64,000 nt of DNA. Source: Calliopum simillimum (Eukaryota; Arthropoda; Insecta; Diptera; Lauxaniidae). Both the position numbers and the translations under genes were made by a program. Below, one piece after another: positions 54,720 through 64,000 of this stretch (its first letter is position 1; each line of letters opens with the position of its first letter). A model generated the notes under the pieces. It ran no database searches and was not told where the DNA came from. It saw nothing but the letters and a program-made list of their open reading frames with translations. The stretch is taken from NCBI GenBank assembly GCA_951812925.1, contig OX638368.1, forward strand, positions 24,243,187 through 24,307,186, in the 5' to 3' direction.

Positions 54720-57115
54720 GATCACACCGTCCAATGTTCTGAAGCTGTAAATGATGTAATCCAACTCTTCTAAGCTAGAATCAACAATCATGAAACTATT
54801 ACTGATAGTTTTTGGGATGTCTGTTAATGAAGATGGGCAAGTTATCTATTCGTGTTTCACATGACTTTGCTGAACTTTAATTGTTGCTGGGTGGGAGACA
54901 TATAAACAAAAGTGTAGGTTAGGGCGACGATAATTGCGTAGAGCAAAAACCGCACATTCTACAAAGATCTAGAACCTTAATATTTTGCACTTTGACATCT
55001 AGGAATGAAAGAGAGTTGCTTTATTTCTCATTTATTTCTACTGCTAAATATATTTATTACAATACATAAGGACGTTACTCCCGGAATTGATTTTAAAAGT
55101 CGATTACACTCGGGTTTCTTTCATAAATATTTAACATAATTCTTACCTTCCTGATGAACTTTTAGCTTTTACCCTGTATAACAAATTTACACAATTTGAA
55201 ATTACTAAATCATAAAAGTATTGGCCTACAAAGGCCAAAGTGTTCATTCTACGTTTTTAATGTGTTGAACTCATGCAATTTTCACTATATAGGCAAATGA
55301 AACAAAAAACGTAATACCAAAAAGGCAAGGACATGAACATGGTAACACTACAAAATGGCTTATAATAAATATTTACATATCGTCATGGTGAAAAGGCAAA
55401 ATAAAGGAATCAGCTAAGCACACAATGCACATTTTCAAAACGAACTGTTTAAGAGGAAGTTGAGTAGAACATAGGTAGGCGTGTGAAAACTTTATGAAGC
55501 TTTCAGTTTTTGTGTTTAGAGGGCAACTCATTTCTTAACTATTGCTCCAGTTATAACCGGCCATTACATATTTAGTTTAGATTGTACTTAATAAATTGTT
55601 ATCATCAATCACAAAAAAAAAAATACATAAAGGATATTGATTTATTATATCTTTTTATTTTGCTTTGAGGCTTAAACAAATTCGGTTCAAGCCTTCGGAA
55701 ACTTTCAATTTCTATTAACTAAAACAGAAGTCGTCCGAAGATGTCTGATGGTTTAACAATTAAAACTTCTTTCACGGGATCGCTTAGAGGTTGAGTAACC
55801 AAAGCAGGGATTGAGGTGTGATTCAATAGACTCGGGTTGAAAATAGCTGAATACAATAGTCGTAGGCAACATCTCCCCTTACGCCATTTTGTATTCTGAT
55901 TCTGTTGAAATGAGTTCATTCATGCTGTGGTATAGTAAAGACCATGACGCGAATAGTTGGATTGACGTTAGAGACGTTAACTGTCAGTCCAATAATCGTT
56001 TATGTCGAAATTGAACACTTGGAAACTAGCAGTTAAAATCATGAGTTACATTGGGAAAGTGTAGATTGCTATTATTTTCTTTGGCTAGCGTCTTTTGTCG
56101 ACATAAAGGAAGAGGATAGGTTAGTTTAGGTTAGATCCGGGAGATGAACATGTTGGAAGGAAGAGGATAGGAAACCATTGATTTGGTGTGAACCTAATAA
56201 TCGCGGAAATGTTCAATTGGGTGTCTACGTTATGGGCGCATACTGTTAAGCTCACTCGGCTGTTGAATATGCTAAGCCGATGATGACAATGCAAAAGTTA
56301 CCAGCCAGGTAAGCCAACTTTTGAATTTTCCAAAACCAAACATATTCTTTAAAAGTGAGTTGAGAACAGCTTTTAAATGCAATATTTTTAACATGTAAAA
56401 TAACTGGAAATTTTACGTTTTTCCACATTTAACAACAAAACTATTACATAGCTTAAAAAAACCGGGCGCTTGGCAACCCTGTTACCGGATAAAAGTTATT
56501 TCTAGTGCTAAGCTTGGAGACCGCTTAGAGGTAATGGCCTTTAGACTAGGCGTTAGTCTTTATATTTTAAAATACTTTCCGAGAACTTCCAGCTGTATTG
56601 TGAAGTACATTTCAAATTATCTCTTGGAAGAAAATTTTATAGGGTAAAATCTACACTTTAAATTTTTCTTATGTTACATACATTAAAGAGAGATAACAAC
56701 CATAGCTCTTCTGCAGCTTTGTGAACATCGTTTCTTGAGAATTCCTAGTAGAGCTGGTAGCTTCTTTATCCAGTAATATACTCCAGCACTCTATTCGGAA
56801 ATATAATTCTTACGAAAACAACGTGGAATATGTAAGTTTGCGTTACTTTTTATAATATCGATAAATCTCACTCTTGCAACGAGAGAAGCGGTGTATTTTT
56901 GCTAAAATTACACCTGGTCGACGAATAGAGTAGATAGAGCAAACGATACCCAGCTCAGTCAAATAATTATGCATTGCTTTCTGTAGCTTATTTGTTATAA
57001 AGTTTAAAAAAGATCTCGAAAATCGCGTGATGAATATCAATTCGTATCGTACTGGTTATAGCCAGTCAATGAACTGGACTGAAACAATAATTTTTCTTAA
57101 CTATGCATTATTTAA
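54720..57115. other. 2.4-kb stretch with no supported gene or repeat
   Basis: Mostly unremarkable. The patches 55690-55920 and 56100-56330 have more balanced composition, the latter with AGGTTAGTTTAGGTTAG-type sequence. Frames at 55719-55919 and 56843-57040 (minus) have no recognisable domain. Confidence 0.4.
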
Positions 57116-57118
57116 TAA

Positions 57119-57410
57119 CACGAGGGTCGTTTAATAAGTGAGAGACTTTTTGCATTTCCCGCACAGTTATTTATTTTAAATCCAATACTGCTTTCGTCAA
57201 CTATTACGTATTAATGGACATTAATTGGTGTTCTACAGACATTGAAAGCAGACCACCTCAAAATAGGCGTTTGTTTCAATAGTGACCTCTTCATTCGACC
57301 TCAATATCTTACTTCCAAGCCATTTTTGCAGGTTTGGAAACTGGAAATACTAACAGTGGGCTATGTCTGGAGAACTTGCTGGATGGGGTAGCAGTTAGTA
57401 GCCCAATTTT
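57119..57410 (-). pseudogene. Mariner transposase C-terminal relic with its 3' end
   Basis: In one minus-strand frame, from about 57405, it reads LLPHPASSPDIAHC, a stop, YFQFPNLQKWLGSKILRS, NEEVTIETNAYFE. This is the classic mariner block around the last catalytic Asp (SPDLAPxD; here the Asp codon position is lost to a stop) and the NLKKWLxGxxFxSNEEV segment. The outer edge ACGAGGGTCGTTTAATAAGT resembles mariner terminal repeats. The 5' two thirds are missing. It belongs to a different mariner lineage from 59600-60877, which has FPKIKKNLRG at this place. Confidence 0.75.
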
Positions 57411-57550
57411 TGATTTGAACCGTTCCAGATCATTATCTATAAATTTCGACACTGCCGCGGGATTAATATAACCTAGAATATTTGAATCTTCAATCTCTGC
57501 ACCTAGGTACTTAATTTTTCCTCACACCGCTGCGGGGTATGTGCATAGTA

Positions 57551-57970
57551 AAGCTGGGCACGGGCTTAATTTTTGAGGCCCGGCCCGGCGCGAACACGAA
57601 ACAAGCACTTGAAAGAAAGCCCGGGCTACTATATTATTACATATTCACACCTTTTTATGATATCAAAAAATCAATGATTTTCAAATGAGGAAAAATCAAA
57701 CATTGTATGAAGTGCTTATTTGAGATTTTTGGTCGAATATAATAAGAAGATTTGTTTGACTTGACTTACTCGATTGTCATTCTTAGCCCCACATTTATAC
57801 ATTATTTACATATTTTTATAAAAAAGCAGAATTTTTTCAAGTTTATGCTTTAACGGGCCTCTGGGGCTTTTGTGGTTAGAAACGGGCCCGCTCAAAGCCC
57901 GAGCCCGTCGTCGAAGAGTAAAGGCCTACGGGCCACAAAAAAAAAAAAAACACAGCCCGTGTCCAGATCT
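57551..57970. mobile_element. GC-rich MITE, about 420 bp, hAT-like
   Basis: Ends AAGCTGGGCACGGGCT and AGCCCGTGTCCAGATCT are inverted repeats. GAGGCCCGGCCCG / CGGGCC and AAAGCCCGGGC / GGGCCCG blocks pair internally. Flanks TGCATAG and TGCGTAG could be a decayed 7-8 bp target duplication. Much richer in GC than the surroundings. Confidence 0.75.
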
Positions 57971-58570
57971 ATTGCGTAGCACATGTTCTGCTGTTTCCAA
58001 GTTCAATTGACAGAGTTAACAAGAGTCGTTATCTACCAGATCTTCTTTAGCTGATAAGTAAGTTTAAGTGATCCGACATTATTTCACTGTATGTTTTTAT
58101 ATCTTTTTCTGCTGAGGCTTCAAGCAGCTTCCACCTTAGCACGTTTTGGATTGATTAGCCTTTTTACTTGCTTCATGCCCTCCTGGGCTGTCTAGTGGAC
58201 GATAAGGCTATTTTCTTCTAATTCCCGAATTAAGTTATTTTAGAGCAACAGGCACGATGGCATTCGATGCAGACATTTTCAGTGACGCTGATTTTGTTAA
58301 AGCCGTTGAGCAGAATTTGTTGAATTTGTGTGAGTCAATTTTTCCAAAATAAATTAATTTTGCTTTTAAAAATTATCACTTCACTATTTTTTTGATATAT
58401 TTTTTCCAACTGATGAAATCAATCTACTTTCTTTACCAGTAGTTAGCTAAGGTCTCTAGCTTTCCATTGATATGTCTGCATAACATACATTTAGTCACAA
58501 GTTATGAGTCGAAAACAAAAAGGCACTATTCCCCTACTGTTTTGAAGTTCGTCGACTGTAAAAAAGAGCA
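57971..58570. other. Stretch with no supported gene
   Basis: More balanced composition than the average of the window but no clear frame; possibly old retrotransposon debris. Confidence 0.35.
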
Positions 58571-58650
58571 AACGATAGTGTATTGGTCTAATGACTAGCG
58601 CTGCATGGAGAGACTCAGGTTCAAACCCTCCACTTGGTGATTTTCCACCA
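58570..58650 (+). ncRNA. tRNA-like element
   Basis: A box TAGTGTATTGG (58576-58586, one mismatch) and a perfect B box GGTTCAAACCC (58618-58628) lie 31 bp apart, the normal tRNA spacing. The intervening TCTAATGACTAGCGCTGCAT could form a D loop and anticodon arm, but acceptor stem pairing is not convincing. Degraded tRNA or SINE head. Confidence 0.5.
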
Positions 58651-58819
58651 ATTGGTACACAATTTGTCTTCAGAGCGGAAAATGAAACATGTGTCCAATA
58701 TAGCCGACGCGTACCTAGGTATAGAGTTTTTAAGATTTTGCTTGTATGGGAGTTGCCACGCCCTCGTGTTCAAATTCGACCTAATTTTGATGAAAGCTTA
58801 AGAAATCCATCCTTAGTAT

Positions 58820-59472
58820 ATATGAATCAATCCACGCCAAGTGTACCAGCTCAAAATTTTTTTTTCTCTGATTTCGCTCAAATTTGGCAATATGGTAGAT
58901 CCGGTGTGCAAGAACAACAATCCGGAAGGATTTGGTCCTAGTACCATTTGTTGTAAAAATACAGGGTGCTGAAGTTGGCGTTTTTAGTCATTTTCATGAA
59001 AAGGGTGTTTTTTAAAAAAAATTATAGCTTACACTAAAATTTGTAAATTAATAAATCTAAGTTACTGGTCCCATTCATTTTGAAGTGTTTTTTTTTATAA
59101 AAAAAAATATTTCTTGGTGAAAAAAAATTTTTTACACTTAAAAATACTTTTGATTTTTTTTTTAAAAAACCCCCCTTAGATTTTTTTTTAAAAGAACTTT
59201 AAATTAAAGCATAATTTATATCATTTAAAATGATGTATGATTCAAGATGGGATTCGGATGCTAAATGGGAGTTTTCGGCTTTTGAACGCCCGCGGAAGGC
59301 AAAAATCTTTTTTTACTCAAGAGGAAACCATCTTACGAAAAAAGTTTACTAGGCAAAAAATGCTTAGAATCAACAAGGAAATAAGTGTAAAAGTTTTTGG
59401 GAATTTTTTGGAAAGTTAAAAAAAAATTTTTTTATTTTGAGCTGGTACACTTGGCGTGGGTTGCTTCATGTA
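58820..59472. mobile_element. Foldback element, about 0.65 kb
   Basis: TATGAATCAATCCACGCCAA...GTGTACCAGCTCAAAAT pairs with ATTTTGAGCTGGTACACTTG...GCGTGGGTTGCTTCATGTA. Interior T-runs and GGGTGT/ACCCCCC blocks are loosely symmetrical. The 116-codon frame at 58591-58941 runs through the tRNA-like element and this arm and is not a gene. Confidence 0.75.
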
Positions 59473-59599
59473 TGAAATTTGGTTGCACTGCGCAGCTTCG
59501 TTTATTTGATGCCACATACGAGAGCTCCTTGCCCCAGTGTGCGACGTATAAAATAATAAAAAAATTAATAAAAAAAATTTAATTTCAGAAATATACGTG

Positions 59600-60877
59600 G
59601 GGCCTAACAAAAGTTCGCTTAGTTGAATTGAAAAAACTTTTAAATTTAATTTTTTAAATTTATAACTTTATTCTTCATCTATTTGTATTTTTTCAACGTA
59701 ATCGCCATTTATTTTGAAACATTTTTGAAGTCGATAAATCCATCTTGAAAAACAGTCTTCAAAATCGGCTTTTTGCAGTTTTGCAATTTCATCATTAACC
59801 GCATTTATTATCTCCTCATTGCTGTTGAAGATTCTCCCTCTCAAATTTTTTTTTATTTTTGGAAACAACCAAAAGTCACAAGGCGCTAGATCTGGGGAAT
59901 AAGGTGCGGGACGAATTTCTTCGATGCCTGAAAGCGCAACAAAATTTGTCGTTTTTTCAGCAGTGTGCGCTGGCGCATTATCGTGATGTAGAAAGTAGCG
60001 GCGTAGCTCCTTTTTTTTGGCGTTTCCAAATAAATTTTGGAAGACTTCTGGTAAACAGGTTTCAGTATACCACTTAGCAGTAACCGTCCGATCTTTTTCC
60101 AAAGGAATAGGAGCTACAACTTTCTCTCTGGTGAAGTAAACTGGCATCATTACTTTTGTTGCTGACTTTTTTTTTGCTTTACTTTAACAGGTGGACTTGC
60201 ACTTTCTGGGCTCCATACCATGGATTGTTGTTTGGTTTCAAGGTCGTACTTCTAAAACCATGCTTCATCACCTGTTACGATTTTCTTGAAGGTGTTAGAC
60301 CCTCCGTTTTTGAATTTTTCAAGAAAATACTTAGCAAAACGCACACATGCCTCTTTTTGAGCATCACTTAAAATTCTAGGAACCCATCGTACAGATTTCT
60401 CCGCCTATCCAAGATCATTTTTTAATATTTGCGATACAGCCATGGCATTCAAGCCCAGTTCCTCAGCAATGATTTCCTGGGTCAATCTTGGATCTTCGTC
60501 GAAGATTTTGGGCGGCCTTCTCGAGGTTCGTCCTCCACAGAAAAATGACCTGTCTGGAATCTTCGGAACTACTTTGAAATAGTCACGAGGGATGGCGCAT
60601 TAACTTCAAATGCTATTTGGCATTCATTAAATATTTCCATAGGCTTGAGCTTACCTCGAAATCCAAAAAGAATAGCAAACCGAATGTCTTGCTGCGTTGG
60701 CATTGGAATATCTGCTGACATTGTTTCACGAATTTTACGTTTTCTTCTCTCCATTTTGACCGATCTTTCTGAAAATTAAAATGATATATCGTAAGACTAT
60801 AACAAATAATACGCAATTTTTTGATTTACTAAAAATTTATAACATGACACCAACTAAGCGAACTTTTGTTAGGCCCT
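59600..60877 (-). mobile_element. Full-length dead mariner element, about 1.28 kb
   Basis: Perfect terminal inverted repeats of about 26 bp (GGGCCTAACAAAAGTTCGCT, then TAGTTG, and its inverse) at 59600-59625 and 60851-60876. TA follows the right end; the left flank is TG, a decayed TA. The interior holds the transposase pseudogene on the minus strand. Confidence 0.93.
59668..60757 (-). pseudogene. Mariner (DD34D) transposase pseudogene
   Basis: The N terminus begins near 60754 (MERRKRKIRETM, then QQDIRFAILFGFRGKLKPME). Later frames give the GRP-like hinge (EPREGRPK), VTGDEAWF with the first catalytic Asp followed by a stop, ETKQQSMVWSPES, and then an intact 160-codon stretch with HHDNAPAHT and YSPDLAPCDFWLFP. 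Between the second Asp and the last Asp there are exactly 34 residues, the DD34D signature of mariner. At least two premature stops and one or more frameshifts (around 60570, 60390 and 60235) break it. Length compares with about 345-350 residues for an intact enzyme. The C-terminal half is well kept, so the inactivation may not be ancient. Confidence 0.9.
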
Positions 60878-60879
60878 AC

Positions 60880-61345
60880 GTATAACAAATTCTTTAGCAC
60901 ATTGTGTAAAATTTGTATATTAAATTAAATTCCTGAAATTTATAAATAAAATAAAAAAAAAAATAATTGGATTTTTTCTGTTTCGAATGTAATGCATAAG
61001 GTGACAATTGGTTACGTCCAATGACAAACAATACAAAACGTAAATAGAACTTTATATGTGACGGACAGAATTTGGACTAATCGGTCGCGCCCATGGAGTA
61101 GTTTACAAATTAGTTTTGTAATAGTCCGTGGTCCTGCAAGGCTGCTTTCAATGGCTGTCAAATACAAACTAAATGACGCAAAAATAGCTCAATTTGCAAA
61201 GTGGTCTGTTAATAGATGACAGTTGATGGGAGCGGTGTTAGATTTAAAGTTACTGTGAGGGAAACAACAAAAACTCTCGAACTGCTCTCGTACTTAAAAT
61301 TACATTTTTTTTTTTTAAAAAATTACACTTTCTTAATTTCAACTT
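60880..61345. other. Intron-like stretch between mariner and the exon at 61348
   Basis: Moderately balanced composition, no recognised feature. Confidence 0.35.
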
Positions 61346-61347
61346 AC

Positions 61348-61510
61348 CACTCTGATTTGGTTGCCACTCTGGATACAAATAAGCCGTGTTTGTAGACGCG
61401 ATTACCGCTTAGGGCGGCGGTTATTTCACAACAACAACAAAAAACCGGGAAGAGTAAATCGGAAAACGAGCGGAAACGGAAATTGCACTATGGGGGGGGG
61501 GCAGAGAATT
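61348..61510 (-). other. Probable upstream exon (5' UTR or coding) of the RFxV-motif gene
   Basis: On the minus strand a strong donor CAGAGTG|GTAAGTT ends the block at 61348. Upstream DNA is GC-richer than its surroundings (CCGCCGCCC, TTCCGCTCG) with TTGTTG triplets, like fly 5' UTRs. Splicing to the acceptor at 53132 gives an open frame (TAYLYPEWQPNQS then DLNTTDMPGG) back to an in-frame TAA at about 61410, with no ATG before 53115. So either this is 5' UTR and translation starts at 53115, or a splice acceptor inside the block (e.g. CCCTAAG near 61407) makes its last 59 nt coding. The 5' edge is not determined. Confidence 0.45.
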
Positions 61511-61559
61511 AACGCGCAAGCCAAGCAAGAAAACAGCAATGTGCTCTGGCTGTTGCAAT

Positions 61560-62690
61560 TTTACACTTTGACGATTATTAATAAATTGACACAATTTGTT
61601 ACAGCGAAAATTGTACGCTAATTGTGTTTTAATTGCACACTTTAGTTCAGCATAAAATTTATGACATTTAATAAAAATAAATTGGAATATATTTATTTTT
61701 TTTTTTTTTATTTTTTTGCACTATTTTTATATTTTATGTAATATACTTAAGCAAATGATTCTTTGCTTTTTTTTATGTAAACGATTAAATTCGTTTAAAA
61801 TTTCACTTATTCACTGCAGTTTTTCATCAGAAACTTGCGATAAAATAAAACACATGAAACAAAAAAACATAAATAAATAAATTGTGAATTAAATTTGAAA
61901 TGTTTTATGCAATCTTTTTGCAGTCTTTAACCCTGCTACACAAACACACGCACAGAAACTAAAGCACACACGCGAAGAAAAGACTGCAAAAAATGTTTCC
62001 ACTTCTTTGAAAGATTTTCGCAAAATGTGCAATTGAGTGTTGAGAGACACAAAAACAAAGAAAGCAGCTGCGAGAAAAAAGGAAAAACTGCATTTGCTGC
62101 AGTGCTTTTGCAAGAGCTTTGCAGTTTACACTTTGATATGCACTCTCACAATCTCTCACACACTCTCTCTCACTACGGTTTGCTGTCGTTTCGCGAGCTT
62201 TGTTGCAAGCATGTTGTTGTTTTTGCCGGTGAGGTGATTCGGGTGCATGCACCTTTACGTTGTTGTTGTTTTTGCTATGTGTTTATTGTTGTTGCTGTTT
62301 GGCTTTGTATTTACTTTTGTTAAAGCTTTAGCAAAGCTTTTATTTTAGTTTTACATACATATTTGTTTACTTTGCAGTTAAAGAGCTAAAACAGCTGTTG
62401 TTTGCTTTTGTGGTGGTGTAAAATGTAATTTTTTTTTTTTTTTGTTTTTGTTTTGTGTTGTTTGTTGTTTTGCCCGCTTTTGTGTTTATCATGGCGTATG
62501 CGTGACATTTTTAATTTATTTTTGTAGCGAAAAATCAATGTGCCATTTTTGGGTTCTATTCGCTTTAATTTATTAGGTGCTATGCATATTCTTTAGATCT
62601 TTAGATAAATTATTTTACGTCTATGAGTGACTTCATTTAAAATGCCATATTGTTGTCCTTGGACAAAAGAAAATTTTTCCTTAGTCTAGG
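61560..62690. other. Region upstream of the exon, promoter-like, no gene supported
   Basis: AT-rich to 61900. From 61950 to 62300 the composition is balanced, with CACACA/CTCTCA and TTGTTGTTG runs. Six overlapping frames of 66-98 codons on both strands are typical of such low-complexity DNA and show no domain. Possible promoter or 5' UTR of the minus-strand gene. Confidence 0.35.
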
Positions 62691-62696
62691 CTTTCT

Positions 62697-62745
62697 CTAT
62701 CACCTCCCAGAAGCTTCGTAACCTTATCGATAACAACCTGTATAT
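62697..62745. mobile_element. Solo end fragment of the F1 foldback family
   Basis: TATCACCTCCCAGAAGCTTC and GTAACCTTAT match the right end of F1 (10273-10305) before diverging at the outer edge. Confidence 0.6.
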
Positions 62746-63190
62746 AATATACAAACTATGACAAATAAAATAGGCAAAAATACAATTCGGCAATTTTTCA
62801 TTCAATTTTATATAACCTTTCCATGTTTTAATCGAGGCATCGAGCATTTTTTGTGAAAATGAGCTATGTAGTCCAAAGTGTTGTTTTCGGTGAGATCTAG
62901 TTACCAGCTGGCAAACCCAGATTTGCTCTAGCACTTGTAGTTCCTTAAAAAAACAACTTGAAAAACCGGATATTTTGATTTTTCCATATCAATTTCAATT
63001 TTCAATTTCAATTTACAATTAAGGATATTTTTCGTACAATAAGAACATACTTAGTACTTTTATAATACAACACTGTTAGTCTCAATACAACATAAGCACA
63101 TATATAAAAATATTAATAATACTTATAGAATACTTAATCTAATTCACGTGAGGATGGCAAGTAATAATAACACACGCAAAAATAACAAAA
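62746..63190. other. AT-rich stretch, nothing recognised
   Basis: A short TCAATTTCAATTT run lies at about 62989-63018. No gene. Confidence 0.4.
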
Positions 63191-63193
63191 AAC

Positions 63194-63982
63194 TAGTAAG
63201 GGTGTTGACTTTGGCCTGGCCAAACATTAAATACCCTACACAGCAGTATTTTGAAAACGTTGCTTATATGGGAGGTGCCACGCCCTCTTGTCCGTACTCA
63301 CCCAGTTTTTTCTGAGAGTTTGATTTTATAGTTCTTAGTATTTGACTGAAATTTGGTTGGATTATCTCAAAAAATGTTTTCAGTACAGCGTTTTGAACCT
63401 TTTATATGGGAGGTGCCACTCCCTCTTGTCTGATTTTATCCAGTTTTTGCTTAAAGCTTGCATTTATAATTCTTAGTATCTGAGTAAAATTTAGTTCGAT
63501 TGTTTCAAAAAACGCATACAGTGTAGCGTTTTGAAACTTTTGCATATATGAGATGTGCCACGCCCTCTCATCCGAATTCGCCCAGTTTTTGCTCACAGCT
63601 TGCGCTTACAATTCGTAGTATTTATGTGTATTTTGGTTGAGTTATCGGGAAAAATACTCTAAAAGTTGCATTTTGAATATATTTTTTGTATAGGCGGTAG
63701 GCGTGTCCGTTGACCGATTTCGCTCATTTTCAATCCCACGAACTAACTTTGACGACGGAGGCTGTGCACCAAATTTCATAGAATTATCTTGCTTAGTTTT
63801 CCCAAAAAATGTATTTCCACACACAGCCAGCCATCCAGCCAGACAGAAGGACATAGCTATATCGACTCAGGAGGTGACGCTGATCAAGAATATATATACT
63901 TTTCTATATCTGCCACGCCTCCTTCTCTGCGTTACAAACGGAAGGATAAAGTGAATGTACCCTGGGTGTAGGGTATAAAAAG
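63194..63982 (+). repeat. R family copy R5, most complete
   Basis: Starts AGTAAGGGTGTTGAC. Four tandem diverged units have heads near 63270, 63408, 63550 and 63692 (spacing 138-142 bp): three of the GGGAGGTGCCACGCCCTCTT type, then TAGGCGGTAGGCGTGTCCGT. A single-copy tail follows with CAGACAGAAGGACATAGCTA, CGACTCAGGAGGTGACGCTG, GAATATATATACTTTTCTAT, GCCACGCCTCCTTCTCTGCG and GTGTAGGGTATAAAAAG. ATACCCTACAC (63231-63241) near the start is the exact inverse of GTGTAGGGTAT (63966-63976) near the end. Confidence 0.92.
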
Positions 63983-64000
63983 AGAGTGAAAAGATAGATG

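Noticed and set aside
55139..55195. Possible 27-nt micro-exon on the minus strand (acceptor TTATACAG, donor GAAG|GTAAGAA)
   Set aside because: The phase does not fit the exon at 53132 and no supporting frame exists; short AG...GT pairs are common by chance.
57415..57550. Minus-strand reading KYLGAEIEDSNIL, resembling the reverse-transcriptase thumb motif (K.LG) of LINEs
   Set aside because: Only one short motif, no YADD box or other RT blocks seen nearby. Too weak to call.
58591..58941. 116-codon plus-strand frame
   Set aside because: It runs from a tRNA-like element into a foldback arm, contains no recognisable domain, and its end is repeat DNA.
61889..62323. Overlapping frames of 66-98 codons on both strands near 62 kb
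   Set aside because: At least five frames overlap in low-complexity CA/TTG-rich DNA. No domain or consistent start is present; better explained as UTR or promoter DNA.
39113..63971. Recurrent frames such as those at 39113-39494 and 63703-63971 with shared Pro/Arg-rich sequence
   Set aside because: All fall in the tail of R repeats. The shared DNA is equally conserved in all frames and copies have frameshifts, so conservation is at the DNA level.

Overview
This is AT-rich nuclear DNA from an insect, most likely a higher fly (Brachycera, perhaps a tephritid fruit fly). The grounds are introns with GTAAGT/polypyrimidine-AG borders, fly-type core promoters (Inr, Inr+DPE), a polyadenylation signal, mariner and Tc1-like transposon relics and very many miniature or foldback elements. 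The species is an inference. Nothing in the window is bacterial, and there is no CRISPR array, rRNA or intact tRNA gene.

The window is gene-poor. The one complete gene is an intronless 548-codon gene at 26218-27864 (+). It encodes a secreted leucine-rich-repeat protein with a C-terminal coiled coil, and has an Inr/DPE promoter at about 26076-26109 and an AATAAA signal at 27980. Two partial genes are supported. On the + strand, 20650-20718 looks like a first coding exon (Inr promoter, good start context, 23-residue signal peptide, GTAAGT donor) whose later exons I could not identify. On the - strand, exons at 53132-52974 and 52878-52703 join in frame and encode a low-complexity protein with RFxV-type motifs. 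A probable upstream exon ends at 61348 and joins the first of these in an open frame, so this gene has introns of many kilobases and probably runs beyond the recognisable exons.

Most of the rest is transposon debris. 1-9 kb: tandem TATAACGAA-type repeats, minisatellites and short dispersed repeats. 9.4-16.7 kb: long inverted-repeat (foldback) elements, two of them back to back. 18-20 kb: MITE copy and hairpins. 21.2-22.7 and 28.1-30.0 kb: two inverted copies of one repeat flanking the LRR gene. 30.2-31.5 kb: a dead Tc1-like element with terminal repeats. 33.7-40 kb: foldbacks and a 125-bp-unit repeat. 42.1-48.1 kb: a near-continuous run of palindromic elements, including a three-deep nest. 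48-51.7 kb: mostly low-copy DNA. 51.7-64 kb: an R repeat family with about 140-bp internal units, relics of three mariner-type elements and more MITEs, interleaved with the minus-strand exons.

I found no evidence of a new multi-gene system. The most unusual property is the density and nesting of long inverted repeats, plus two or three repeat families that share one GC-rich palindromic module.
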